Source of the DNA: Paenibacillus hamazuiensis
Lineage (GTDB): Bacteria; Bacillota; Bacilli; Paenibacillales; NBRC-103111
NCBI RefSeq assembly: GCF_023276405.1
Contig: NZ_JALRMO010000001.1
Location: 4,402,001 to 4,466,000, forward strand
Direction of reading: 5' to 3'
Length of the DNA: 64,000 bases
The notes beneath the pieces were generated by a model that was given only the letters and a program-made list of their open reading frames with translations, was not told where the DNA came from and did not search any database. Below, in pieces: positions 25,757 through 34,905 of this stretch. Both the position numbers and the translations under genes were made by a program. Each line of letters begins with the position of its first letter. Within the stretch, counting starts at the first letter, position 1.

Positions 25757-26614
25757 TCAACCTTCGGGAGCTTCAACGACGAATACTTCCCGCAGATGGA
25801 CGAGCGACGCAAACGGCTGAACGGTTGCCGTATAGGTGATGCCGAAATCCCCGTCTTTAACGGCCACGACTTTTCCGATCTCGATGCCGCGAGGAAATAC
25901 TTGACCGAGTCCCGAAGTGATGACGACGTCTCCGACGGCAAAATGATCCTTCTGTTCGATTTTGTTGACGACAAGAAGGCCGGTTTTCGGATCGAAGCTT
26001 TCCATCATGCCGAAAGCCTCGTTTTCTTTATTTTTCACGGTAACGGAAATCGCCTTGTTGTCGCTCGCCGTATCGTCGATGCTCGAAAGCAGCTGCACGT
26101 TGGAATAAAAAGCGGACACCTGAACGATGCGCCCGACCAAACCTTCGACCGACATGACGGCCATGTTGGGCCTCATCCCGTCTTTTTCCCCCAGGTTGAT
26201 CGTGATCGTATTGTTTAAACGGTCGGGGCTCGCGGCAACGACTTCGGCTATGCGGAACTTATAGTTGTTCATCTGCTTTTGACGTTCCGTAAAACCGAGA
26301 TCCTCCTTCAGGCGTTTGTTTTGCAGCTCCAGGTCGTTCAGCCGTGTCGTATCTCTCGCATATTGGGCCAAAGTCATCTTCAGCACCTTGTTTTCCTCAA
26401 AAATCGTCCGCAGCTGGCGCATATCTTCAAAGAAGCCCGCTATCCATCCAGCGGGCTTGTAAAAGAGACCTTGCGTCCACGATATCGTATCTTTAACAAA
26501 CTTTTCCGGCCAACTGATCCGTTCTCTTTGACCTAACGTCAAGCCCATCAAGGCGATGAAGCAGATCAATCCGAGGAGGAGGATAAGCAGGCGCTTGTTC
26601 CCCAAAAGCCTCAC
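25757..26614 (-). CDS. mreC: rod-shape protein MreC
   Basis: 285 residues: a single N-terminal membrane anchor (8-28), a coiled coil (about 65-110, LNDLELQNKRLKEDLGF), then the extracellular double beta-barrel domain (GEKDGMRPNMAVMSVEGLVGRIV). It scaffolds the elongation machinery outside the membrane. The start is GTG at 26614 with GGAAGGTG 8 bases upstream. It follows mreB by 39 bases. Confidence 0.95.
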   Translation of the reverse strand: MRLLGNKRLLILLLGLICFIALMGLTLGQRERISWPEKFVKDTISWTQGLFYKPAGWIAGFFEDMRQLRTIFEENKVLKMTLAQYARDTTRLNDLELQNKRLKEDLGFTERQKQMNNYKFRIAEVVAASPDRLNNTITINLGEKDGMRPNMAVMSVEGLVGRIVQVSAFYSNVQLLSSIDDTASDNKAISVTVKNKENEAFGMMESFDPKTGLLVVNKIEQKDHFAVGDVVITSGLGQVFPRGIEIGKVVAVKDGDFGITYTATVQPFASLVHLREVFVVEAPEG

Positions 26615-26653
26615 TGATTACGCACCTTCCAAATCCAAAGAGAAGTCAAATGA

Positions 26654-27688
26654 TTATCTTCTGTACTTGCTGGTAGGGCCGGAACGCGTCTTGAACAAGT
26701 GGATGTTCTCGAGCGCCTTCCCCGTGCCGATCGCCACGCAGTCGAGCGGATTCTCCGCGACAAGCACCGGCATGCCGGTTTCGCGGGACAGCAGCCTGTC
26801 AAGGTTGCGCAAAAGCCCGCCCCCTCCGGTAAGCACGATGCCGCGGTCCATTATGTCGGCGGACAGTTCGGGCGGACATTTCTCAAGCGTAATCTTCACC
26901 GCATCGACGATGCTGTTTACCGTATCGAACAAAGCGTCGCTGATTTCATCCGATGTAATCGTCATCGTCTTCGGCAATCCGCTGACCAAATCGCGTCCGC
27001 GAATTTCCATCGTCACCGTCTGCTCCATGCGGAGCGCGGATCCGATCTCCATTTTGATCTGCTCCGCCGTGCGTTCGCCGATCATCAGGTTATAAGTGCG
27101 TTTGATATATTGAGTGACCGCTTCATCCATTTCATCGCCGGCGATGCGGATCGATCGGCTGGTTACGATGCCCCCGAGCGAAATGACGGCCACTTCGGTC
27201 GTGCCTCCGCCGATGTCGACGACCATGCTGCCGGTCGGCTCCCATACGGGCAAATCCGCGCCGATCGCCGCTGCGAACGGTTCTTCGATCGTATAGGCAT
27301 CGCGTGCGCCCGCCTGCTTGGTGGCGTCTTCCACGGCGCGTTTCTCAACGGCCGTGATGCCGGAAGGCACGCAAACCATCACGTTCGGATGGCGTTGAAA
27401 CAGCCAGCGCTTGTTTTGCGCCTGGCGGATGAAATATTTGATCATCGTCGACGTCGTATCGAAATCCGCAATGACGCCGTCTTTCATCGGACGGACGGCG
27501 CGAATGTTGCCCGGCGTGCGGCCGATCATTTTTTTCGCGTCGTTACCGACGGCTTCAATCGATTTTGTATCGGTACGAAGGGCGACGACGGACGGTTCCC
27601 TGACGACAATGCCTCTTCCTTTAACATAAACAAGCGTATTGGCTGTGCCCAAATCGATTCCCAGATCTTTTGTAAAACCACCGAACAT
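26654..27688 (-). CDS. mreB: rod-shape actin MreB
   Basis: 344 residues. A bacterial actin that guides lateral peptidoglycan synthesis. The phosphate-1 loop is [20 protein letters not shown], phosphate-2 is [19 protein letters not shown], and the adenosine motif is [14 protein letters not shown]. Its length and order mreB-mreC-mreD-minC-minD match Bacillus. A GGGAG site is upstream of the ATG. Confidence 0.98.
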   Translation of the reverse strand: MFGGFTKDLGIDLGTANTLVYVKGRGIVVREPSVVALRTDTKSIEAVGNDAKKMIGRTPGNIRAVRPMKDGVIADFDTTSTMIKYFIRQAQNKRWLFQRHPNVMVCVPSGITAVEKRAVEDATKQAGARDAYTIEEPFAAAIGADLPVWEPTGSMVVDIGGGTTEVAVISLGGIVTSRSIRIAGDEMDEAVTQYIKRTYNLMIGERTAEQIKMEIGSALRMEQTVTMEIRGRDLVSGLPKTMTITSDEISDALFDTVNSIVDAVKITLEKCPPELSADIMDRGIVLTGGGGLLRNLDRLLSRETGMPVLVAENPLDCVAIGTGKALENIHLFKTRSGPTSKYRR

Positions 27689-27794
27689 CTTATGTATCTC
27701 CCTTCCAAGCTAAAACATGTTTATCCACAGATGATTCGACACAATTCGCGTTTTTAAGGGCAGACGTCCCAAAAAAGGCCTGTACCCCATATTA

Positions 27795-28484
27795 CTACAT
27801 TAAACCTTGCTCCTTCAAACTGGAAAACCGGTTGTCCCCAATGATAATATGATCCAAAACCTCAATCCCTATAATTTCCCCCGCTTCCATAAGACGGCCG
27901 GTCATTTCGATATCTTCGCGGCTTGGCGTCGGGTCTCCGCTCGGGTGATTATGGGCGCAAATGATTGAGGCGCTGCTCCGCCGGATGGCGGCGCGGAATA
28001 CTTCGCGGGGATGCACGATCGAGGCGTTCAAGGAACCTACCGAGAGTGTTTCCTGGCCGATCACGTGGTTTTTCGTATTTAAAAAAAGGCAGACGAAATG
28101 TTCGGTTTGCAGATAGCGCAAATCTTCCATCAAAAGCGATGCCGCATCCTGCGGGGAACGGATGATCACTTTCTCCCCCATCGAGCTGCGCGCAAGACGC
28201 CTTCCAAGCTCGATGCCCGCCTGAATTTGCAAAGCTTTCGCTTCCCCGATGCCTTTGATCGCCGTCAATTGCTCCATCGTCATTTCGACGAGGCGGCGTA
28301 GGCCTCCGCTTTCCTGCAAGACCCGCTGCGCCAAGTGGACAGCCGATTCCGAATACGTGCCGGTCCTAAGCAAAATAGCCAACAATTCGGCATTGCTAAG
28401 CGCTTGTGCCCCCTGCTGCTGCATACGTTCTCTTGGTCGTTCCTCACTTGGGACATCGCGCAAGGTTAGTCCACGCGATTCCAT
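27795..28484 (-). CDS. radC: RadC family JAB/MPN protein
   Basis: 229 residues from MESRGLTLRDVPSEERPRE, with GAGGGG 6 bases upstream (the frame is open to 28532 without a good site). A helix-hairpin-helix part (LTAIKGIGEAKALQIQAGIELG) is followed by a JAB metalloprotease-like domain with HNHPSGDPTPSREDI (the HxHPxxxxxxxxxD zinc motif). The old DNA-repair role is not supported; the activity is unknown. Its place next to mreB matches ysxA of Bacillus. Confidence 0.93.
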   Translation of the reverse strand: MESRGLTLRDVPSEERPRERMQQQGAQALSNAELLAILLRTGTYSESAVHLAQRVLQESGGLRRLVEMTMEQLTAIKGIGEAKALQIQAGIELGRRLARSSMGEKVIIRSPQDAASLLMEDLRYLQTEHFVCLFLNTKNHVIGQETLSVGSLNASIVHPREVFRAAIRRSSASIICAHNHPSGDPTPSREDIEMTGRLMEAGEIIGIEVLDHIIIGDNRFSSLKEQGLM

Positions 28485-28611
28485 TTCGTTCCCCTCGATT
28501 CGTCTGTTTGCTAATGGTTTTCCAATCATCACATTATACCATTTTGTCTAAATGTATTCCAATTGGGAATGTTCGCCATACAAGTGCATGATTCCCTGAA
28601 AACGATACGGC

Positions 28612-28651
28612 AAAAAAGGGACCCGGAGCATTGAAGCTCCACGGTCCCTTC
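28612..28651 (-). terminator. mntH terminator
   Basis: On the minus strand AAGGGACC-GT-GGAGC...GCTCC-GGGTCCC is followed by TTTTTTG, right after the mntH stop. Confidence 0.88.
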
Positions 28652-28658
28652 AGGGGGC

Positions 28659-30011
28659 TTATTCGCCGAAAAACGTTTGAAACAGCAAGTATACGTTGAG
28701 CCCGGCGATCAGGATCGCTACGAACCATGCCAGACATTTGAGCCAAAGCGGATTGGCGAATTCGCCCATTTTCTTCTTGTCGCCCGTAAATTTGACTAGC
28801 GGAATAACCGCAAACGACAGCTGCAGCGACAGGATGACCTGGCTTAAAATGAGCAGCTGGGCGGTGCCGCTCTCTCCGTAGATAGCCGTTACGATGACGG
28901 CTGGAATAATCGCTATAAGCCGGGTGACAAGGCGGCGAATCCAGCCGGGGAGCCGGATGTTCAGAAAACCTTCCATCACGATTTGGCCGGCCAGCGTTCC
29001 CGTCAGCGTAGAGTTTTGGCCCGATGCCAGCAGCGCGACGCCGAACAGGATGCTGCCGAGCGTCGTGCCGAGCAGCGGCGTCAGCAGTTGATAGGCATCG
29101 CTGATTTCGGCCACCTCCGTCATGCCCGCCTTATGGAACGTTGCCGCAGATACGATCAATATGGCCGCGTTGATGAAAAGGGCGAAAAACAAGGCGATCG
29201 AAGAGTCCCACGTCGCAAATTTGATCGCCTGGCGTTTGCCTGCCGGCGACTGGTCGAATTTTCTCGTTTGCACGATCGAGGAATGCAGGTATAAATTGTG
29301 GGGCATAACCGTTGCCCCCAAAATGCCGATCGCGATATACAGCATCGCCGGGTTCGTCACGATTTGCGGGCTCGGCACAAACCCTGCCGCAATCCCTGCG
29401 AAATCCGGTTTGGAGAGGAAAATATCGACGATAAAGCAGGAACCGATCGTAAAAATCAAAATGATGACCAGCGATTCGATATAACGGAAACCTTTGTTTT
29501 GCAGCAGCAGTATGATGAACACGTCAACGACGGTGATGATCACGCCGTAGACGAGCGGTATGCCGAACAGCAGATTAAGCGCGATCGCGGCGCCTATTAC
29601 TTCCGCCAAGTCGCAAGCGGCAATCGCCAGCTCGCACAGTACCCACAGCACCATCGAGACCGGTTTGCTGTAATGATCGCGGCATGCCTGGGCAAGATCC
29701 CTGCCGGTGACGATCCCCAGCTTGCCGGCGAGCGCCTGAAGCAGTATCGCCATAAGGTTGGAGATCAGGATGACGGACAACAACGTGTAGCCGAACATCG
29801 ATCCCCCTGCGATGTCGGTCGCCCAGTTTCCGGGGTCCATGTAACCGACCGCTACGAGATAACCGGGGCCTACAAAAGCTAAAAACTTCTTCAGCCACGA
29901 TCCGTGCGTCGGCACCTTCAGCGAACGGTACACCTCGGGCAGCGAAGGTCGTTTGGATGCGGATTTCCAGCCTTCGTCGGAAGCCAATGCAGCTTGAACA
30001 TTCTCGTTCAT
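28659..30011 (-). CDS. mntH: Nramp-family Mn(II) transporter MntH
   Basis: 450 residues with about eleven membrane segments. A proton-coupled divalent-metal importer. Metal-site motifs: [15 protein letters not shown] in helix 1 (DPGN) and [14 protein letters not shown] in helix 6 (MPH). The start at ATG 30011 has GAGGTG 6 bases upstream; a GTG three codons earlier lies inside that site. It stands as a single-gene unit between radC and the AT-rich island. In Bacillus this gene is repressed by MntR, but I do not see a clear MntR box. Confidence 0.95.
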   Translation of the reverse strand: MNENVQAALASDEGWKSASKRPSLPEVYRSLKVPTHGSWLKKFLAFVGPGYLVAVGYMDPGNWATDIAGGSMFGYTLLSVILISNLMAILLQALAGKLGIVTGRDLAQACRDHYSKPVSMVLWVLCELAIAACDLAEVIGAAIALNLLFGIPLVYGVIITVVDVFIILLLQNKGFRYIESLVIILIFTIGSCFIVDIFLSKPDFAGIAAGFVPSPQIVTNPAMLYIAIGILGATVMPHNLYLHSSIVQTRKFDQSPAGKRQAIKFATWDSSIALFFALFINAAILIVSAATFHKAGMTEVAEISDAYQLLTPLLGTTLGSILFGVALLASGQNSTLTGTLAGQIVMEGFLNIRLPGWIRRLVTRLIAIIPAVIVTAIYGESGTAQLLILSQVILSLQLSFAVIPLVKFTGDKKKMGEFANPLWLKCLAWFVAILIAGLNVYLLFQTFFGE

Positions 30012-30154
30012 GTTGAACACCTCACTTTTTTGCAGCTCATTTATGAGTCAAGCTAACTTTTTTGTCCTTGCGCAACTTTTATGGTAAAAAAAAGGGCTTT
30101 CGCAGTTATGGATTTAAATATATGACCATTGAACCGAAATGTTTCCTGACTTAA

Positions 30155-30182
30155 ATTGTACTGCGTAAAATTTGTTTGTCAA
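30155..30182 (-). promoter_or_regulatory. mntH promoter
   Basis: Minus strand: TTGACA (30182-30177), a 16-base spacer, TACAAT (30160-30155). The transcript would have a leader of about 135 nt before the mntH ATG. Confidence 0.65.
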
Positions 30183-30364
30183 GGGCAAAATTCACCCCGC
30201 CCCCCCCCCCTCAAAGGGGCACCCAATTGGATTTTCAGTGTTACTAACAGCAATATTGTTTGTAAATTATCAATTAACCAAAATCAAGTACAGCATTCGT
30301 TGAATTTTTGATTGTCCTTTTTGTATTGTCTTTTTTATTATTATTTATTTCCCTTATGAGAGAT

Positions 30365-30413
30365 AAAAAAGACGGGGACTATCTCCATTGAGTGAAGACA
30401 GTCCTCATCGATA
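30365..30413 (-). terminator. Terminator of the small frameshifted membrane gene
   Basis: On the minus strand GAGGACTGTCT pairs with AGATAGTCCCC around an 11-base loop; GTCTTTTTTA follows. Confidence 0.55.
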
Positions 30414-30457
30414 AGAATAAACGAAACGTTTACTTTCAACCAATCGCTTTAGGTTCT

Positions 30458-30588
30458 TTAACCGCTTAATTTCTTTCGTAACACTAGTAAGATTAACCCC
30501 AAAAATATTAATAAAAAAATAACAAAATGACTTTCACTGAAATAACTCCAGAGTTAAAAATGTCGATATGTTCTCCTAAGATATTCAT
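30458..30588 (-). pseudogene. Small membrane protein with a one-base frameshift in a T7 run
   Basis: From ATG 30588 with GAGGGG 6 bases upstream, the frame reads MNILGEHIDIFNSGVISVKV and stops after 26 residues at TAT-TAA. One extra T in the seven-T run (30513-30519 as A7 on the plus strand) would give a 43-residue protein ending FLGLILLVLRKKLSG: one hydrophobic helix with a positive tail. A terminator follows it. Function unknown; the size and shape would also fit a toxin-like peptide. Confidence 0.45.
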
Positions 30589-30879
30589 TTAATCCCCTCT
30601 TATAAGTTTAAATGTTATATAGAGATCATACGAACATTAGTACGGAATGGTTCCTGATTTATTAATTTCTAACCTTTATGTGATACAGCAAATGGTTATA
30701 ATCGAGGAGACAATACCCAAGTAGACACTCCCGCATATTTAATCTGTTTTCAGCACTGACATGTTGTCGCTGTTCACTTACTCAAAAATTCGAGTATATC
30801 ACTCAATCCCTGTTTCATTTATGATAAAGCCATAGATCGAATGATGGTTCGATTCAATTGAATACGGGAGGAAAACAAA

Positions 30880-31344
30880 ATGAAAAGTGTAACGAAAAAA
30901 ATTACCAGTTTGGCTATGGTCGCCTTAATGTGTGTTCCAATCACAGCACATGCTGAAGGCATCGGCTTTGTTCCGAAGGAAGGCACCATCAATAAGAGCA
31001 ACATCGACGTAAGCTTACCGCCCAAGTTTGTGAAAAAAATCGAAATATCCTATGATGATCCCAAATATATTGGCAAATTACCGGATAAATTTGATTACGT
31101 CGATAATTCTAAAACTAAAATCGTCCCAAGCAGTGGGAGCGTATTTCAAGCACGCAATGAACTGAAAGTGTATGCTTACCCCTATAATCAAATCAGAATC
31201 ATTTTAAATACCGATGAGCTACTTGATAAATATGCTGAAAAAACATATGACGTTTATTTATACAGTTGGGGTGTGATAGAAGGTTTATATAAGGTAACCT
31301 ATAAGCCTAAGCAGCATACAGACCCATGGGGGTATCCCTACTAA
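30880..31344 (+). CDS. small secreted protein of unknown function
   Basis: 154 residues. A clear signal peptide (MKSVTKKITSLAMVALMCVP, then ITAHA) with likely cleavage before EGIG. The mature part is about 127 residues, rich in Lys, Tyr and Asp, without cysteines or a motif I recognise. GGGAGG is 8 bases before the ATG. Codon use is AT-rich like the rest of the island, unlike the core genes. It is alone on the plus strand and followed by a short hairpin. Confidence 0.75.
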   Translation: MKSVTKKITSLAMVALMCVPITAHAEGIGFVPKEGTINKSNIDVSLPPKFVKKIEISYDDPKYIGKLPDKFDYVDNSKTKIVPSSGSVFQARNELKVYAYPYNQIRIILNTDELLDKYAEKTYDVYLYSWGVIEGLYKVTYKPKQHTDPWGYPY

Positions 31345-31368
31345 GACTTAAGTTTAAAGTGCATTAAA

Positions 31369-31400
31369 GTGACCGGAATTCTTTCCGGTCTATTACTTTA
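31369..31400 (+). terminator. Hairpin after the small secreted protein gene
   Basis: GACCGGAA-TTC-TTTCCGGTC followed by the weakly T-rich TATTACTTTATT. The rest of 31400-31720 holds no gene I can support. Confidence 0.5.
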
Positions 31401-31724
31401 TTAGTATTGAAAACCTAACCCTCAAACCAAATTGTGTTGTGTGTTGATTATGTGAATAACTTGTGGGTAAATTTGTAGATATCTGAATAATTAAATAGTT
31501 ATCCACTTGTGATTATCGCTAGTATTTGATCAAGTTATTTTGGATTAATCTCTTTTATGGGATATTTGAGCAATGTTACCTCTAGCCCCTCCTGATCCAA
31601 TAACACCAATCATGTATTAATTCCCTCTTAGCTGAGTCTGATTAAACCATATGAGGATATGTAATGGGGTGATTACGGAGATGAGGATTTGATGTGAGTG
31701 TGGAGGATTTTTGGTAAAATAAAA

Positions 31725-31753
31725 AACTCGACCAACAATTTAAAGTCGAGTTA
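31725..31753 (-). terminator. Terminator of the AT-rich maf
   Basis: On the minus strand AACTCGAC...GTCGAGTT is followed by TTTTATTTT, just after the maf stop at 31760. Confidence 0.75.
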
Positions 31754-31759
31754 AGAATT

Positions 31760-32335
31760 TTATATTACAGAGATATTAAATTCTTCTTCAAGGATGTCCG
31801 ATAATAAAGAAATAGGTAAACCGACGACATTAAAATAATCACCATCAATTGATTCAATTAATGTTGCCCCAATACCTTGAGCAGCATACGAGCCAGCTTT
31901 ATCTTTTGGCTCCCCTGTGTTTATATAGTTCAATATTTTTGAGTCGCTTAATGGCTTTATTTTTACTTCTGTAAGCCGACTCTTTGTAATAGTTTTGATT
32001 GCTGAAATACATGTGATACCAGTATAGACTTGATGAGTTTGCCCTTGAATCAACTTAAGCATTCTATATGCGTCTTGGTCATCCTCGGGTTTTCCAAGAA
32101 TTTCTCCATTTATTGCTACTATCGTGTCAGAGCCGATAAATATCGCCTCACTATCTGAGAAGCGTTTAAAAGCCTCTCTCGCCTTTCTTAGTGAAAGTTC
32201 CTCCACTACCTCTCTCGGACTCAATACGTCGCTTACAGACTCGTCTACGTCGTTTGAGACAACCTCAAAAGGTATGTTAAGCATTTTTATTAATTCTTGT
32301 CTTCGAGGTGAAGATGAAGCAAGGATTAATTTCAT
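31760..32335 (-). CDS. maf: Maf nucleotide pyrophosphatase, complete AT-rich copy
   Basis: 191 residues from MKLILASSSPRRQELIK. Maf proteins hydrolyse dTTP/UTP and modified nucleotides. All parts are present: SSSPRR, DESVSD, VVEELSLRKA, GSDTIVAINGEILGKP, and the C-terminal GEPKDKAGSYAAQG with GDYFNVVGLPISLL. AAGGTGGG precedes the ATG; it starts 5 bases after the stop of the upstream truncated maf. Its codons are AT-rich. It probably replaces the function of the truncated copy. Confidence 0.9.
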   Translation of the reverse strand: MKLILASSSPRRQELIKMLNIPFEVVSNDVDESVSDVLSPREVVEELSLRKAREAFKRFSDSEAIFIGSDTIVAINGEILGKPEDDQDAYRMLKLIQGQTHQVYTGITCISAIKTITKSRLTEVKIKPLSDSKILNYINTGEPKDKAGSYAAQGIGATLIESIDGDYFNVVGLPISLLSDILEEEFNISVI

Positions 32336-32339
32336 GTTA

Positions 32340-32921
32340 TTATCCCACCTTGCGTAATTGATTACATTGTTTAACAAAAGATTTTACAGCAATGACAAAA
32401 TCGTTAAGTACCATTGTGCTGTCGTATCCACCGGCTTTGTCCATCGGCTCGCCGGTTTCGATGTAGCGGCGGATTTGCCGGTCGGAAAGCGGGGCCATGT
32501 GTACCCGCGTGACGCTGTGACTCGCCTTCGCCGAGCCGGTTTCCAGGTCGATGCAGGCAACGCCGCTGTAAACAAGATGTTCGCGGCCTTGCAGCGCTTG
32601 AAGGGTGCGCTGTGCGTCGGCTTCGTCCTTCGGCTTGCCGAGAATTTGGCCGCCGAGCACGACGATCGTATCGGAGCCGACTACGATGCCCGGCCGCCTG
32701 CCGCGGCCTTCTATTTTGTCCGCAACGGCGCGGGCTTTGCGCATTGACAGCTCTTCGACCACCTGAGCCGGAGCAAGGTTTTCGCTTACGGTCTCGTCGA
32801 CGTCGCTGACGATAATCTCGTAAGGAAGCCTAAACGCGCGGATCAATTTCTGGCGCCGCGGCGATGAGGAAGCGAGTATTAACGTTTTTGGCTTTACCTC
32901 ATTATGTATGGAGTGCGGCAT
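32340..32921 (-). CDS. maf: Maf, resident copy with replaced C-terminus
   Basis: 193 residues. Residues 1 to about 162 are a normal GC-rich Maf (LASSSPRRQKLIRAF, DETVSENLAP, VVGSDTIVVLGGQILGKP, GEPMDKAGGY). From about 32423 the conserved AxQG...GDYFxVVGLP end is lost and replaced by AT-rich codons reading DSTMVLNDFVIAVKSFVKQC and a few more residues. The active site is completed by that missing region, so this copy is probably inactive. It lies in the Bacillus maf position (between the spoIIB-like gene and radC). Confidence 0.85.
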   Translation of the reverse strand: MPHSIHNEVKPKTLILASSSPRRQKLIRAFRLPYEIIVSDVDETVSENLAPAQVVEELSMRKARAVADKIEGRGRRPGIVVGSDTIVVLGGQILGKPKDEADAQRTLQALQGREHLVYSGVACIDLETGSAKASHSVTRVHMAPLSDRQIRRYIETGEPMDKAGGYDSTMVLNDFVIAVKSFVKQCNQLRKVG

Positions 32922-32963
32922 GAATATTTAGCCCCCTTAAATAAACGGAAATGTTCGAATGGA

Positions 32964-33209
32964 TTATAATCGGCGATAAATCCAGATGGCGGCGGCTATA
33001 CCGACAATGCTGATTAAGTTTAGCTTAACCCAAAGCTGCAAATCGTATTTGAGCACAATCAGATCGGCTTTCGGCTGCCACGATATGTCGACGACGGGTT
33101 TTGTGATAAAAGCGAAAGCCGGCACGGCCGCCAGCATTTGCCCGACCAACGTTCCGGCGGCAACCCCTAAGAGGATCAAAAGAACAAGAGTCAACGTGTT
33201 TTTCTTCAA
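32964..33209 (-). CDS. DUF4321 membrane protein
   Basis: 81 residues from a TTG start: MKKNTLTLVLLILLGVAAG, a family-typical opening. Two hydrophobic segments (4-27 and 60-77) flank a short outside part (VVDISWQPKADLIVLKYD). An ATG seven codons upstream (33230) is an alternative; it lies about 14 bases from a -10 TATAAT. Function unknown. It stands between maf and the divergent amidase gene. Confidence 0.75.
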   Translation of the reverse strand: MKKNTLTLVLLILLGVAAGTLVGQMLAAVPAFAFITKPVVDISWQPKADLIVLKYDLQLWVKLNLISIVGIAAAIWIYRRL

Positions 33210-33384
33210 GGAACGTTCAAGCCTTTCCATGGTAGTTTTCGGCAAATCTATTATAAGGTTTGCCGGCCGGGGAAACAACGCGTTTTTGCAACGTATTTTG
33301 CAAAGGTTCTGGGGAATGTTACCTGCTTACAGCATAGCTCTTCCTAAGTACAATGAAACCATGGGATCAGGGAGGAAGGGTATC

Positions 33385-34668
33385 GTGAAGAAACAAACCG
33401 TTTTGCTGATAAGCGTCCTGCTCATCTTATTGGCATTTCCATTTCAGGCGCTTGCCGTCAGCATCGTGGTCGATGCGGGACACGGCGGGTCCGACCCCGG
33501 GGCGATAGGTGTGAACGGACTGGAGGAAAAAGCGGTCAACCTCGATATTGCCCGCAGACTAAAGGACGAGCTGACGGCCAGAGGATACGACGTCTCGATG
33601 ACGCGCGACTCCGACGTGTTCGTCTCTCTCGGCGGACGGGTTGAATTTACGAACGACAAACAGCCGGATTTGTTCGTCTCGATTCATGCGAATTCCTACT
33701 CGAATCCGGCGACCCGGGGGGCGATGGTGCTCTATTACGACAATGCGTACCCGAACCCGCAATATCCGGCGAGCGAGGAAATGAAGGAGCTGACTCCGCA
33801 AAGCAAGGAGCTGGCGCAGGACGTGCTCTCCTCGATTGTCCGCAGCATGGGCGTAACCGATAAGGGGCTGCTGCCCAGCTCGGTGTATGTCGTTCGGATG
33901 GGGCAGGTTCCGAGCATTTTGGTGGAAACGGCGTTTTTATCCAATCGCCAGGATGCGGACATGCTCGCCGACGATGGGGTGCGGCAGCAGTTTGCCGATG
34001 CGATTGCGGACGGCATCGAAGCGTACAAACCGCCGGTCAGCGACAAAGCGCCGAACGTGCTGCCCGATACGATCGGGCACTGGGTACGCGATGCGGTGCT
34101 GCGGCTTAACGAGAAGGGCATCGTCGAAGGGGTCGGCAACCGCTTCGAGCCGAACCGGGCGATGACGCGCGCCGAATGGGTGGCGCTGATGACCCGCACG
34201 CTCGGGACCCCGGCGGGACAAGCCGCGGGGTGCTCCTCCGCCGGTTCGGCGTCGGTTACGGGCGCGGTCTACAGCTGCAGCGCGGCGGACAAGCCGTCCG
34301 CAGCGTACAAGGATTTGCCGGCCACCCACTGGGCGTACGGCATAATGACCAAAGCGGCCGCGGCCGGGCTCATTAACGGCTACGAGGACGGCACGCTGCG
34401 CCCGGATCAGCCGATTACGCGCGCCGAAGTGGCGGCGCTGTTTCAGCGCCAGCTCGGCTCCTCCTTCGGACCGGCCTGGAACGGCGCGGCGTCGTTCAAA
34501 GATGTGCCGGCCGACTATTGGGCGGCGAAATCGATCTACGGCCTTCGTGCGGCCGGGATCATTGACGGCATGAGCGATACGGCCTTCATGCCGCAGCGCA
34601 GCATGACCCGCGCGGAAGCGGCGGCGATGCTGGACAAGTATTTGAACAAATCCGTTCCCCGGAAGTGA
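33385..34668 (+). CDS. N-acetylmuramoyl-L-alanine amidase with SLH domains
   Basis: 427 residues from a GTG with GGGAGG about 9 bases upstream. A signal peptide (1-24) leads to an Amidase_3 domain (25-215): zinc ligand H33 in VVDAGHGGSDPG, a Glu in GLEEKAVNLDI, a His in SIHANSY, and the catalytic Glu in LVETAFLSN. Three SLH modules follow (GHWVRDAVLRLNEKGIVEG; THWAYGIMTKAAAAGLINGY; ADYWAAKSIYGLRAAGIIDG), which bind pyruvylated secondary wall polymer. The first module carries a Cys-containing Ser/Ala-rich insert. A secreted wall hydrolase held at the surface. Single gene, with a terminator after it. Confidence 0.92.
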   Translation: MKKQTVLLISVLLILLAFPFQALAVSIVVDAGHGGSDPGAIGVNGLEEKAVNLDIARRLKDELTARGYDVSMTRDSDVFVSLGGRVEFTNDKQPDLFVSIHANSYSNPATRGAMVLYYDNAYPNPQYPASEEMKELTPQSKELAQDVLSSIVRSMGVTDKGLLPSSVYVVRMGQVPSILVETAFLSNRQDADMLADDGVRQQFADAIADGIEAYKPPVSDKAPNVLPDTIGHWVRDAVLRLNEKGIVEGVGNRFEPNRAMTRAEWVALMTRTLGTPAGQAAGCSSAGSASVTGAVYSCSAADKPSAAYKDLPATHWAYGIMTKAAAAGLINGYEDGTLRPDQPITRAEVAALFQRQLGSSFGPAWNGAASFKDVPADYWAAKSIYGLRAAGIIDGMSDTAFMPQRSMTRAEAAAMLDKYLNKSVPRK

Positions 34669-34728
34669 AGCGATTCTTCGAAGCCTATTCCCGGTGCTTC
34701 CGGGGGAACCTCAATAAGCCGGCCGAAA

Positions 34729-34769
34729 AAAGCCGGGCTCCTCTGCTCATAGAGAGGGCCCGGCTTTTC
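34729..34769 (+). terminator. Terminator of the SLH amidase gene
   Basis: AAAGCCGGGC...GCCCGGCTTTT with an inner CCTCT/AGAG helix, a strong GC-rich stem followed by TTTTCCTT. Confidence 0.85.
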
Positions 34770-34905
34770 CTTATGGTATCAAAAGTTTATTAATGCGCTA
34801 ACGCATGAGAACATTGTGCACGCAAGGAAAGCTTCCACCCAAACACACGAATGTATCAACGTCGACAGCTCTTTGATCGGAAGCTTTTTATGTCCCGCTC
34901 CAAGG

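Larger units (their letters stand above)
30198..32423. other. AT-rich island inserted between mntH and the resident maf
   Basis: From a C11 tract (30200-30210) to inside the maf ORF (about 32423) the base composition turns markedly AT-rich, against GC-rich DNA on both sides. It holds a broken small membrane ORF, a small secreted protein and a complete maf. 30212-30360 and 30600-30860 show no gene. This looks like DNA acquired from a lower-GC relative; no integrase or terminal repeats are visible. Confidence 0.6.

Noticed and set aside
30012-30160. Manganese riboswitch (yybP-ykoY type) in the mntH leader
   Set aside because: The leader is long enough, but I do not see the conserved paired loops of that class; only a promoter can be supported.
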